Source: Xylona heveae TC161
Lineage: Eukaryota; Ascomycota; Xylonomycetes; Xylonales; Xylonaceae
Assembly (NCBI RefSeq): GCF_001619985.1
Contig: NW_017264202.1
Location: 868,001-932,000, forward strand
DNA length: 64,000 bases
Direction of reading: 5' to 3'
Position numbers and translations under genes: made by a program
Notes under the pieces: model-generated
Database searches by the model: none
What the model was told of the DNA's origin: nothing
Seen by the model: the letters and a program-made list of their open reading frames with translations, nothing else
Shown: piece after piece, positions 1 to 11,342 of the stretch
How positions within the stretch are numbered: the stretch's first letter is position 1
How the letters are laid out: each line of letters starts with the position of its first letter

Positions 1-534
1 ATGATAAAACTGGCGGATCTGGTCGTCATTCGAGGAAAGGATGAGCTCGAGATGGGGCCGAAGTTTCGTCTTCACGACGGCTTCGCTATTGCTTCCCTCG
101 ATAAGTCCCCGAGATAGTATCCTGCCCAAGGAACGATTGGTGACGACTCGAATTGCTGACATGCGGCCGGCTGCGCTGTCCATCCATATCTTGCCCGGCA
201 TATACGTCATCCAGTAAGTCCATATACCATCACGCTCAAGCTTTTCATTTGCTATGAGACCGATTTCGGGTACGACCGGCCCTAGTATTTGACGAGCAAT
301 TTTGAAAGGCTCCATGTCTAGTTGCTCGAGCCGAAATTGGATGACAAGCTTCTCACCGGTCTTTAGTGTTACGATCATTGTTCTGCTGAAGAACCCTTGG
401 ATGTCTGGGCTGTGTGCCTCCTTGGCAGTAGTGGAAAAATGAGAGGATGCTAGCTCTAGTGCCTTCTTTATCTGCTTTTGTTTAGTGTTTAGACATTTTG
501 GCATGTCAGAATCAGAGGTAATTTCAATAGCCAT
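1..534 (-). CDS. Partial APH-like phosphotransferase (5' part)
   Basis: The frame is open for 178 codons from the ATG at 534 to the left edge, so only the N-terminal part is present. After about 45 polar residues it reads through FFSRTMIVTLKTGEKLVIQF, then LEQLDMEPFKIARQILG, VVPEIGLIANE and WTYWMTYMPGKIWMD. This pattern of a beta-rich N-lobe, an EPFKIAR helix and an aromatic 'Y-M-PGK-W' stretch is what I recall from fungal proteins annotated as phosphotransferase enzyme family (aminoglycoside phosphotransferase fold). The catalytic loop and the metal-binding Asp would lie beyond the edge and cannot be checked. The substrate is unknown; these fungal members are rarely characterised. No intron is evident in the visible part. 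Upstream lies an AT-rich patch. An unrelated kinase-fold protein is possible. Confidence 0.6.
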   Translation of the reverse strand, partial: MAIEITSDSDMPKCLNTKQKQIKKALELASSHFSTTAKEAHSPDIQGFFSRTMIVTLKTGEKLVIQFRLEQLDMEPFKIARQILGPVVPEIGLIANEKLERDGIWTYWMTYMPGKIWMDSAAGRMSAIRVVTNRSLGRILSRGLIEGSNSEAVVKTKLRPHLELILSSNDDQIRQFYH

Positions 535-1615
535 TGTGTGATCTTGTGATGATGTTTAAGCTTTAAAGGTAAAGTGACAGACTTGAGTTTAATACTTTAA
601 GTATATAGAAAGAGGTATTTAATAATTTATAGGTAAGCTCGGCAGATAGATTGGAGGGTAGACTAGGTAACTCCTGCTATTAATTGTATAATTTTTATAC
701 ATTACATTATAATATATCAAAACCATGTACTTAATATATATATATAATACATATAGTTAATAAATAATTATATAAGTTAAAATTATATACAGTATAAACG
801 GAGGGATCGAAGGTGCGGGCTCGACATGCTGACCAATCTTTGACCAATTCATAATATTCTTTTGGATTTGAAGCATATTTGCCACATTTGTTTGTTCGAG
901 GCATCCTGCTTTCCATTTTGACGAAGCACCGTTCAGTGAGTGGTTGGGGCTCGAACGTTTGTTCAAAGCGCTCGACCTGACAGACGAATTGTTTATTTCT
1001 TTCCTAATAGGGTATTGGTGCCGGTATGCTCAGACCGGCGTAACGGTGGTCTGGGTCTAGTACAAAATGCTATCCTTAGTGTACAGTTGTTTTTTTACAA
1101 AAAGACCGAAGATCACCGGTGTTTATCGGCCCTAGCGGACACTCTGAGAAGGGGTTACACGAACCTCGTTTTCAGTACCGATCGCCCGGTTCACGACTGC
1201 CACGACACTCACTGATCTAGGGATGATGCAGTTGAAAGACATCTTGGGAAGCTTGAATGCAACAGTCTGCGGCTTGTACCACATCTTTGACCGCTTGAAA
1301 CATATACAACCCCGCCTGATGATCGTTACAGAAAATCTAGATGATCATACGCCACTGCGGGCAAAAGACCGGGAGCCCCGCGCCCCGGTGCTTCTGCCTT
1401 GGCAAGGTTGCATCGGATTGCTACTCAGCAGATCGCCTTGTGCGCGGGTGAATGCATTCTTGTGCTATTCCAATGAATACAACCTTGCAACGTCCTGAAT
1501 CATAACAATTGAAGATCTGCTTTTACTTTTAGCCTCCCCGGATCCTCCTCAACGCAAAATAAATATCTTTACATACCTCCGTTCATTCATCATTTCCCCT
1601 TATTTCAAGTACAGC
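535..1615. other. Intergenic, AT-rich then unremarkable
   Basis: No supported gene. Positions of about 555 to 800 are strongly AT-rich with runs of TA dinucleotides; the rest has ordinary composition. Short open frames at 940-1498 have no recognisable protein features. The stretch just before 1616 is pyrimidine-rich and may be the leader of the oxidase gene. Confidence 0.6.
555..800. repeat. AT-rich, TA-dinucleotide-rich patch
   Basis: Dense TA and AA/TT steps with very few G or C, unlike the flanks. In Pezizomycotina such islands often mark old repeats decayed by repeat-induced point mutation (RIP). No element ends or coding remnants are visible, so this origin is only an inference. Confidence 0.4.
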
Positions 1616-4129
1616 ATGAAAGCCGAAATCTTCTTTTGCGCCTTGTTTGCCGACATTCTGTCTGCAAACATAATCTTTAACCACGTCACTCTCTTCTGTG
1701 AGCCTGACGAGGTGAATTTCCATCAATGTTTGCGTGGACAAATATGCTCACATGACGGAGTGTATGCGCCGAAATTTTGTGACCCTATTATGGAGTGTTA
1801 GCTGAAATATACAGTTGCGGAGCGCCACCAATACATATGAGCCGCCTCCCTCGAGCTCGCGAGGGCAGGACCTTGTGGAACCCTGCAATGAATCTTGCCC
1901 GAAGGGATAATGAGAATTATTCAACAGATGGAACTTGCGGACCGGATCACGGCAATACAATATGCGATCCTGATAGCACAGTATATAGTGGGACATGCTG
2001 CTCGCAATACGGCTGGTGTGGGAACACCGAAGCCTATTGTGGAAGCGGATGTATCTCTGGTTGCACGACATCGTCATCTTCATCGGTCGCTGCTGATCCT
2101 CCGACAACCGCGATTGCAGCTGCAGCAGCAACATCTGGGGAGCCGGTCCTCGGAAAACCTACGACAATTGCAGGTGCCGCTGCCACTGGCGCAGTCACTA
2201 CCGATGGTACTTGCGGTGCAGCCAACGGCGGAACAGTCTGCGGTGATTGGCCTCAAGGTAGTTGCTGTAGCATGTATGGATGTAAGTGGGGTATTGGTGA
2301 TTATGCAGAGAACCGATCTAATATGATTGAGTAGACTGCGGAAACACGACAAGCCACTGCGGCGATGGGTGTCAATCTGGTCCCTGCCTTGGTCCCGCGG
2401 TGGCTCCAGCCCCAGGACCGAGTGCAGCTCCGGAGAATCCTAACCCGGGAAGCTTTGCTGTAGTGGGACAATCAGGTGTTCCAGCTATGCATGCCGGTCT
2501 GCTTCCAAATGGTCGTGTAGTGTTTCTCGACAAAATTGAGAATTATACGCAGTTGACATTAGCGGATGGACAATATGCCTACTCATCCGAATATGATCCA
2601 GCTACAAATCTCGTCGTGCCTCTAGCCTATAAGACCAATGCCTTCTGCGCTGGAGGTGCTTTTCTGCCGGACGGGAGATTCCTGTCTCTTGGGGGTAACG
2701 CGCCCCTAGACTTTATAGATCCCACTGTTGGTGATGGGTTCAATGCCATTCGATATTTGCAGAGATCAGCTACCGACGCAAGCTTGAATGGTCAGGATTG
2801 GAGTGAGCCGGGCAATAAACTGGCCAGCAATCGTTGGTACCCATCTGCTCAAACGATGCCTGATGGATCTATATTCGTTGCGTCTGGAAGCCTCAATGGA
2901 CTGGACCCGACAGTTCCAGCAAATAACAATCCAACTTATGAGCTGTTGAGCGCCGAGGGCATTTCCAGCGGAGAGAATATTGGAATGGATATCCTTGTCA
3001 AGAACCAACCATACTATGTGAGTACATCAACACTAGGATAATAGAAATAGGCTAACTTCGCACTCACAGATGTATCCATTTATCCATTTGCTTCAAGATG
3101 GTTCACTCTTCGTGTTTGTTTCGAAGAGCTCAGAGTTGTTTGATGTCGGGACCAACACGACGATCAAATCATTTCCTGACCTTGCTGGCGACTACAGAAC
3201 CTATCCTAACACCGGTGGTAGTGTGCTTCTGCCACTCTCGAGCGAGAATGGATGGGATCCGGACATTATCATCTGCGGCGGCGGAGCATACCAGGACATT
3301 ACCAGCCCTACGGATCCCAGCTGCGGCAGAATTCAGCCTTTGTCGACAAACCCAACCTGGGAGATGGACTCAATGCCGGAAGGACGTGGAATGGTTGAAG
3401 GAACACTGCTTCCTGACGGGACTGTGCTATTCGTTAATGGGTGCAATCAAGGTGCCCAAGGATTTGGACTTGCCACTGATCCCACGTTTGAAGTTCTAAT
3501 ATACGATCCGACGAAAACCCTTGGACAGCGTTTCTCAACTGGTGCCTCGTCAACCATTGCACGCTTGTATCACTCAGTTGCTTTGCTCCTTCTGGATGGA
3601 ACGCTTATGATTGCGGGATCAAATCCTGTACAGATGCCAATTCTGGCACCAGATGCTGCTAATCCGTATGTAACAGAATTTCGAGTGGAAATCTGTAAGT
3701 GCTGCTCCTATGAACCGTTCCCTTTTAGCTCGATAGGCGTCTAGATGAGAACACTTTTTGGCTAAGAATTGGTTAGATACACCGCCATACCTTCAGGGAG
3801 ACAATGCAAACAACCGACCGACAGATGTTGAGCTTTCAAGCACTAGTCTCAGTGCTGACGGCAGCGAATACACAGTCAGCTTCAATGCCCCAGGCGGAGC
3901 ACAGGCTGTGAAAGTGGCACTTTACCATGGCGGATTTGTCACGCACTCACTGCACATGAACCATCGTATGCTTTTCCTAGACAACACCGGGTTCAACCAA
4001 GGCTCAACTGCACAAACTCTCACAGTTTCTATGCCTCCAAACAAGAATCTGGCACCTCCTGGACCATACGTCATCTATGTTGTGGTCGATGGTGTGCCTG
4101 CCATAGGCCAGTTTGTCATGGTGGCATAG
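1616..4129 (+). CDS. Secreted glyoxal oxidase (AA5) with two CBM18 chitin-binding modules
   Basis: Extracellular copper-radical oxidase that should oxidise small aldehydes to acids and release H2O2. The five-exon model has introns 1762-1814, 2282-2334, 3018-3069 and 3695-3776 and gives 757 residues. Two Cys-rich CBM18 (hevein-like) modules lie near residues 88-132 and 179-222 (CCSQYGWCG, then CCSMYG rejoined by intron 2 to YCGN), separated by Ser/Thr/Ala linkers. The glyoxal oxidase domain follows, then a DUF1929-type C-terminal domain. The copper and radical residues known from AA5_1 have clear counterparts: Cys in NAFCAGG, Tyr in RWYPSAQ, Tyr-His in RLYHSVA and His in [11 protein letters not shown]. 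The first exon and start are less certain: the ATG at 1616 gives a moderately hydrophobic N-terminus that could be a secretion signal, and intron 1 is the one junction that restores frame. A binding role on chitin or the cell wall is inferred from CBM18. Confidence 0.88.
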
Positions 4130-6232
4130 TGCACAATGCAGTGTAGCGAGTTTCTAGGGTTTATTGAACTAACTGACATGTTAATGGCGCGCTGGAAATT
4201 AGGCGAAATTAGCTAAAGAATACCCCCAAAGATCGGCAGTTGGTGATTATTGTGACAGCACAGAAAGTAGGTACGTTTGGGCCTTGGATTCTACGTTAAA
4301 AAGAGCAATTTCTGGCTATAATTTTAAAATAAAATTTGTCTCCAAAGCATGAAATGCCCGAATATACACAGGAAATTGGTAGCCAACACAGGCTAAAATA
4401 AATTCAGAATGCTCAATGTACGTAGTTTAATACAGAGTCAATCAACCCGCTAGCAGTCTACAGATGGTCCGACGGATCTATACTTTTAAGAAATATCTGA
4501 ATCATGATCCCGATGTACCTGGAAATCCCCCCTAGAAAATGCAAAATCCTATTGCTTTTCTTCCTTCTTCCTTAATACGGCATGATATACGTAATGATAT
4601 ATTTCTGTTTATAACCCTGTTGCAAATCCACTTATGAGCATGTACGGACTAAAAGCCTGCCCGTTTTATTTTTGCATTCCTTCTCCGAACCCTCTTAAGC
4701 TCTGGCTAGTAGATATCATAGTCGTGTCAACGAGAACATAGTAGAGTCTAACCCTCCATCCCTCTAGAGCGCGCCTCCATCCAGCGGTAATTTTTAACCA
4801 CTGCCTCCCTTCACCCATTTCGCTATTCATTTACCCATTCATGCATCGTAATATTCAAGCATAAGGTGGATACTTTATATTCATGCATCGATTCATTCAT
4901 TTCATTCATTCGATCATTCTAATTATTTTCTGATTTTTAAGTTACCTGCCAAATTCACAAAACCACCATCGCTCAAATATAAAACACCGCCGGCGCCACG
5001 CGAAAAACCCTGCTTCCTTTTATTTCCATCCTTTCACACAAATTGCATTCCTTTCTTTCTTTCTCCCTTTCTTTTCTTTTTTTTCATAACCAAGACCTAT
5101 TCGGAACAATATGAATACGGGCAGGAAAAAAAATTAGAACAACCAAAGCAACCGATAAGTGAAAGAGAAATTTCGAAGCCGTTGACTCAGAATACTCTGC
5201 GACATCCATATATTCGTGGCGGAATCGCCGGCGAAAAAGCAAAAGCTTGGCATGGGGTGGAAGAGAAGGCAGCGTCATGCGCCAACACAGGAGACTTGCC
5301 GCTCCGCTGTGTTCTGACCCTCGAAATATAACACACCCTGAAAAGACAACTTCTACGAATCATGGCTTCTTACCCAACTATCCGAACTTACAGTTAAAAC
5401 CCTTACCAAATAAATAGCGCGGATCTAGTATCCTCGACTACCCACTTCTTAACCATAGTAGCTCCGCCGCCCCGCCGGTTCGGTCCGAGATTCTCCACTG
5501 ACGTCGGACATGCGGGGTGCTTGACAGCGGCCCTAGAGATTGGCATTCGTAAGAAGCATTTCCCTCCCCTATCCATCACTTTCTCCTCCCCTGCCTGCCC
5601 TCGTGCTCGGACCCGCTACAGTACAAGAGCCCACGAACCGTTGGGGGTGGGGGAGGGGGCTGTGTGGTTTACAAATAGCCCCGACTTGGGAAAGAAAGGC
5701 TGACTTGATATGCATTATTGCTGCGAAGTGAAGGCGTATCGCCGGGCTATTTTGAAGGTCTGGCTGGTCAATTGCTACGGTTTCCATCAGGCAGCAAAAA
5801 GCACAGTCAACCGTCCACCAAAGGGATTTCGCCACCCTGTAAATGGGTCATTTGGTGCGCGAAGCGTTCTCTCTTCCTCAAATGACTGGCCAGGAGAATT
5901 GCGGACCCATGTCGAACGGCAAGACAAGACCAGGAATGGAGCGCTTAAAATGATCGATTTGAAATCTTACCGGATCAAGCTTTCCTCTCCGAATGCTTGT
6001 TTCTAAACCAGTGTCCATACATCAAAATTAGAAGGATGGAAAGAGTGTTATTGTTGCTAATGACACTGGCAAGATGTCAATATAAATGAAGCCTTTCTGC
6101 TCGCGGCTTCTGCTAACATGTTATCCAACACAACCCAGACACATTTTATGACATTTGAATCAATCGTTAAAATAGATTCAGACTTTAAAAGAGAAGTCGA
6201 CTCTATCGATAATCTTTCGCTTTCTGATCTTC
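4130..6232. other. Intergenic, no gene seen
   Basis: About 2.1 kb with no supported coding region. It holds an ATTCATT-rich stretch (about 4820-4915), a pyrimidine-rich run (about 5040-5090) and a G-rich run (5641-5661). The open frames here are short and overlap one another on both strands. Confidence 0.55.
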
Positions 6233-6770
6233 ATGTCGCTGATCAAGACTCCTTACCTCTATTACCTCTGGGAAAAAGCCCAAAAGAGCCCATACGAGGC
6301 ACAGTCGTCGGCATTCTGGGCATATGCTCTGAAAGAAATTTTCTTCCATGGCCCAGAATGGGCAATATCTCCCGAGCAGCCACCAGCGGAGAGGGATGAC
6401 AGACGACGGGTAGATATCAAAATCACCAACATGACTGCCCACGAAGATGGGCAGGTCACTGGCCGAACAATCTGCATGGTGGAGAGTGAAGAACCCTTCG
6501 GGAGCAAAATCACTTATTTTGGAGGTTGAAGCGCAAGCGAGAGAAGCTTGCAACCAAGTCATGGCAGCAGGACAGCCCTTCTGCTACGCAATAACGACGA
6601 TCGGCACAACGATTCGATGCTGGAGACTTCCATCTCAAAATGACCCACTCCGCCCACTTTACGGGAGCAATTTGGCTGGGGAAAAATCCGAATACCGTGA
6701 AATTAACTCGACCGATGGCGGGGATATCCAGATGGCAATAGAGGCAATGAAACACGGATTGGGGTATTAA
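6233..6770 (+). pseudogene. Frameshifted PD-(D/E)XK-like fungal protein gene
   Basis: Two overlapping frames carry successive parts of one protein. The first (ATG at 6233) reads KTPYLYYLWEKAQKSPYEAQ, then RRRVDIKITNM and TICMVES. The second continues as LILEVEAQAREACNQVMAAG, CYAITTIGTTIRCW and ends at 6770. The order Asp (RVDI), Glu (MVE), then an amphipathic EVEAQAREAC helix and an aromatic-rich strand recalls the PD-(D/E)XK nuclease-like fold and matches a family of fungal orphan proteins I recall with EAQSSAFW-type N-termini. The switch lies near 6490-6510, where one extra base (or two missing) moves the reading; no GT-AG intron repairs it without removing the conserved strand. It is either a recent pseudogene or an assembly error. 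It is convergent with the gene at 6898-8854. Confidence 0.6.
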
Positions 6771-6897
6771 CAATGTCACAGCGGCAGCTCGAACGTGCTA
6801 TTACAGAAGTCTCGTTCCATCAGCCGCAACATAAGGGAATTCTTGTGGAAAGTCTACAATAGGAAGGGTTGAAAATATTGTAGAAGGAGCTTAGAAA

Positions 6898-8854
6898 TCA
6901 TTTAGTTGAAATCCAGTATTCCACAAACAGAAGCTTGTGGGCATAATTGAGAAACATGTCAGACGTCACTTTATCAGGAACCTTGACGAGCTCTGTGACT
7001 TGTGTCAGAAACCTAGTATCCTCTTTAGAATCGACATAGCTCGTCTCGCGGTACCCATCGAGACGAAAGAGTCCAAACGATGTCCATACACCTCGGGATC
7101 GGTCTTTGACCATAAATCCGACAAGTTTACCGTCTTTGCTCGGATACCTGCACGTTTCAACTGCGAGGATATCACTCAGCTGGACTTTCACCTTATAATT
7201 TTCCAACACCGCTGGTATTTGCGCTAGAGGCGTAGGACTAACATGACAGCCAAAAAGTTGAATTTCATGGGACTGGGGATACCGTTCGCATTCGTCGATG
7301 GCGATCTGAAAGCCCGCTTCCGATCTTTTAATTTCGGTGTACGTCTTATGCGCCATAAGACCGTGCGAAGGACATAGAATTCGGCCCTCGCTCGTGCCAA
7401 ACTGCGTCTTTTTGTCAGCCGAGGCCCGATCTCTATCCTGATTGTGATTTATTACATACTATGAAATTCTTCTCAAAGCCAATCTTCTGTGTGCGAATCC
7501 AAAGAGTACTAACGCGCTCGGCTTCGCGCAGACGGTAGTATGTCCAGGACGCTTGAAAACGCATGGCTGCTTCGAATTCCTCGTAGAATGAATGTTGGGA
7601 TTCGTCCTTTACCGGCCATATGCCCAGTGTACAGGCTGCAGTGGTCGCTACGGCAATGCCACATAAAGCTGCTCCTATATCCAAAGTCCTCATCCTAGGA
7701 ATGTGCCCCATACAAGTCATCCACGAGCGTGCTGAACTCGAAATACTCATATCAGAGCAACCATTGATTCCAGGGGTATCAAAGACTTCAGAGATATAAT
7801 AGATGTTCATATCGGCTGCTTTGGGGTCATTCCAGCAGACTGCCTGCACGGGCGAATCATCGCTGGTACGGATGTATCGTAATTTCAGCTTCTACGCAAT
7901 GCACATGGTTAATTTGAATTGACCAAGACGACATGTCCAGATGCTTACATCCCAGTATAACTTGACCTGATGCGTAGGTTCGAGGCGTAATCTTTGCCAC
8001 CAAAGATCGTTTACCACTTCCGGAAACTTTTGCTGTATGATTCGCACTCCCCGGGCATCCATGCCTACCCAGAATTCTGTGCCTAAATGGTGCTTGATTG
8101 GGGGCTGAGAAACAGCATTCGACAGATACCGTCGACCTTCGAGCATGCGTGTTTCGAAGTACAAGTTCGAGGCCGAAAGTGTCGAAGGGTGGCAAGGGGC
8201 TGATGCAGAGGCTGCGAGACTGAGAAAAGCCCATTGCTGGGATATGAGACTGTCCAAGGCATAGTGAAGAATCATTCTCCACAATTCTGATGGCAAGGCA
8301 GGACAGATGTTTCGTTGAAAGTAAGATCCAAAATGGGCAAGCCAGTATTGTTTCCGCTCGCGCTGAAAGCGCCGTGACGGGACATATCTGAATGCTGAAC
8401 ACCGCGCGAGGGCTATGGCATCGGCCTCCTTTGGCAGCAAATGTTCTACTACACGATAGCAATGTGGATGGGTGTACCACGCTGGGCGGCGGACATCAGC
8501 AGCGTAGCCGCTGTCATCGTCGTCTCCAAAGCAATGATGTACCTGGATTTGGCCGCGCCGGTGAACATCGAAATGGAATGTACGGCTCTCGCGTCTTGAT
8601 GCAGGATCAAATGGAAAGGCAGCGGTAACGCTGCCAATTCCATTGCGGTCCGGCTCGTCGATGCCTGCAGTGATATTGCTTAGTGCCCGTCCATCATCCC
8701 GAGTCGGAAGACACGACTTACAAACTTGAATGCTCTCTCCATTTTCAACGTCGAAGCCACAGTATGCACACGTAGGTAATTGAACGCAGTATGGGCCTAT
8801 GGATCTGAGTTTCCTTGGCAAGTCGTCATCTGGGCTTAGCGCTCGTTTGGTCAT
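6898..8854 (-). CDS. Hypothetical protein, four exons, with N-terminal Cys pair
   Basis: Function not recognised. The ATG is at 8854 and the introns, read on the minus strand, are 8721-8665, 7948-7892 and 7459-7402, giving 594 residues. The first intron is 57 bp and in frame with no stop, so a naive frame reads through it, but it has GTAAGT, CACTAAG and CTGCAG signals. An N-terminal CAYCGF motif could be half of a small zinc site. Near the middle, ALPSELWRMILHYALDS resembles a degenerate F-box helix followed by a hydrophobic segment. Pairs such as WYTHPHCYRVVEHLL and FWVGMDARGVRIIQ look like conserved fungal motifs, but I cannot name a family. The C-terminal exon ends with FVEYWISTK. No signal peptide or clear membrane segment is visible. 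A role as an F-box-like adaptor is possible but weak. Confidence 0.7.
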
Positions 8855-11342
8855 CCTGAGACAACTTAGAAAGAGGAAAGCAAAGGGCAGATAATCAAGA
8901 GACCTACACTTAGTGGATGAGCATAGTACAATTTACACACTTGACGATATATTACCTGTCCACTGCGGGGCGCCGTGCTCTACAATTTGATATCTAGTCC
9001 AACTTCACAACGCCCTGATGCTATGGTTGGAAAATGTCGATCGCCAGATAAAGGGAGCTCGCATGGCTGTGTGACACCACCTTGGTGCAGCGAGAAGATG
9101 TTCATTCGGGTAACTTCTCATCAACTTTCTGAGCCGCGAGCAACAACCAATGAAAGAAATTGATCATGTTGGCGCCAAAGACGACATGCCGGGATGTTTC
9201 TAAACGGGGCGAGATGCACCGTATTCCCAGAGGAGATACCCCGTACCTTTATCTATAAGTGCAGGCGTTATAGCCGAGGTTTACTCCCGATCGAGCGTGG
9301 CTCTAGCTAAAATCCCAAAATAACGAGAATCATTAACTTACAGATACGACAAAATAATTGTCAAAAGAAAAAGAAAAAAGCTTATTACATCCTCAGGGAC
9401 CACTCTCTTAAAAAAGCCGGTTAAAACTCCAGAGAGGATGGAGTGAATCACTTTTATCAGGAGAAAGGAACTCCTTGTCCCAATGCACATTTTGTCAATC
9501 TTCTGCTGACAAGCCGGTTGAAACTGTACTCATCAGTCAAATAGCTTACCGATAAAAAGTACCTGTAGCTCAGGTACACCGTACGATAGTGTTGCAGTAC
9601 AGTTATAGTGCCACTTTAGTTACCCGACCATTATTTGTTCACCATCACTCCACGACAAGCAGTAGGAATACCCCGAGAAGTGAATTAGATTGACTACCCG
9701 CGTTCCTGCACTTGACTATACAGAGTATATCCACCTACCACTCAACCCAAACTAACTCCCTACTTTTATCATGGATTCTAACCCTGCGTCTCAAATCGGA
9801 GAATATATTTCACGCTTGACATCACTGACAAGCCCGGAAATTATACCGTGCATACTACGTAGTCCCCCAGTTCCCAGTTCCCAGTCCCCATGTTTGAACT
9901 TTGTCTTTTACGTTTATATCCGCACTCCTTACGTATTATTGTACCGGAGTACTTCGTACTTTTCTTTGCTTATCAGGGTTACCCTACTGTACCTTTGACT
10001 CTGGCCCTCCTAACTCCCTTCCCCCAACCCCCTGACTCCCGGGAAGCCTTCTCGGTTATACCTAACCCAAGGTATAACGGGAACCTATGATAACATTACG
10101 AGGGGCAGGGTAAGGGTGCCCCTAAGGCCAAGGTCAGTTCTGTTAGTTCTACTTCTCCTGGCTCTCGCTAGGAGAATTACCTTACGGAGTACCGTGCAAT
10201 CGGCCCTCCCCTACGATAGAGGTCTTGCACAGTGCATCGAGGTACAAGTGGAGTGATAGCCTGATAGGTAAAGCGAGGTACACAGTAAGGAGCGTCATGG
10301 GTTTTCGAGCAAGGAGGTACTTCGTACTTGGCATGCTACCATCGCATCACGAGTGCCCTCGTACTTGATAAGCAAAACAAAGAGACAGAGAGAGAGAGAA
10401 ACAGAAACGGGAAAGAAGTACCGTAGGCAACTGAGAGGGTTTTATCGCCAAGCAGCAGGGCGCAAGGCAGAAAGGCAACGACGCAGCAATGTAAAGAAGG
10501 CAGTAAGGTACAGTACAGAGAGTACTCTGGTAGAAATGTCCCGAATCGTGTCAGGATTTAGCCCTAGGTTCCGAGGCAGCGTGTTAATTTGAATTGGAGG
10601 ATGTGGGTGGTGAGAATTTCAGTGAAGTCTGTCGAGAGAATGGCCTGACACTGATGGTCGAGTAGTCGCTCGTTGAAGGGCCAAAATAAGGGTTTGGAAA
10701 GGTATACCGTATACACGATAGCGACTGCAAGACTTCATCATTCCCATATTGAAATGGAGTGCCGCCGGTGGTAAAACATCGTGTGCATCGCAGCCAGCCT
10801 AATGACGATACATGTCACGAAATCAACACACCGAGGCAAAAAAAAGGAGAAATAATAAGAGAAAAGTTTTTGGTATCAAGCGTATAATATATATATTTCA
10901 GCGATATCCAAAGCAAATATTACTCGGATATACTACTGCAGGGTGAAGACACCCCAAGATTATAATCATCATACATGTCCAAACTAATATTCAGACTAAA
11001 AGAAGAGACATGGAACGACGTTTGACAACACGCCAATCTTCCCCTCTTTTTATTATATTCTCTTCATAATTCGTGAATCGTAATCCGTAACAGTGGCCGT
11101 GATCGTAAGAGTGCTCAACATCCCCCCCAAAATAGTCATCCAACCAACCCAAGTTGCTAAAGACGCCGCGTGCTCAAGCTTTTCCGGTTTGCATCAAGGG
11201 TATGTCTCTGAAAGCAAAAAGGTATAATGAAACAAACATTAAAGGAGAAATAAAAAAAAATAAACCGAAAAGGGAATCATAATGGCAAGTCCGTGATAGG
11301 TAAAACAAAAAGGTATAAGACGCCAGTCAGGCATGATACTTG
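8855..11342. other. Intergenic, rich in GTAC-containing palindromes
   Basis: About 2.5 kb without a supported gene. Several copies of ACTTCGTACTT and of (C)GGAGTAC occur between 9940 and 10340, and a 7-bp-arm inverted repeat lies at 9559-9577. A purine-rich run lies at 10375-10430. Short open frames are present but carry no recognisable protein motif. Confidence 0.5.
9559..9577. repeat. Short perfect inverted repeat
   Basis: GTACCTG and CAGGTAC arms of 7 bp are separated by TAGCT. It could form a small hairpin or be a dimeric regulator site. No adjacent gene is close enough to assign it. Confidence 0.5.

Noticed and set aside
5641-5661. G-rich run as a possible G-quadruplex
   Set aside because: Only three G5 runs are present; four G-tracts of three or more in a row are lacking.
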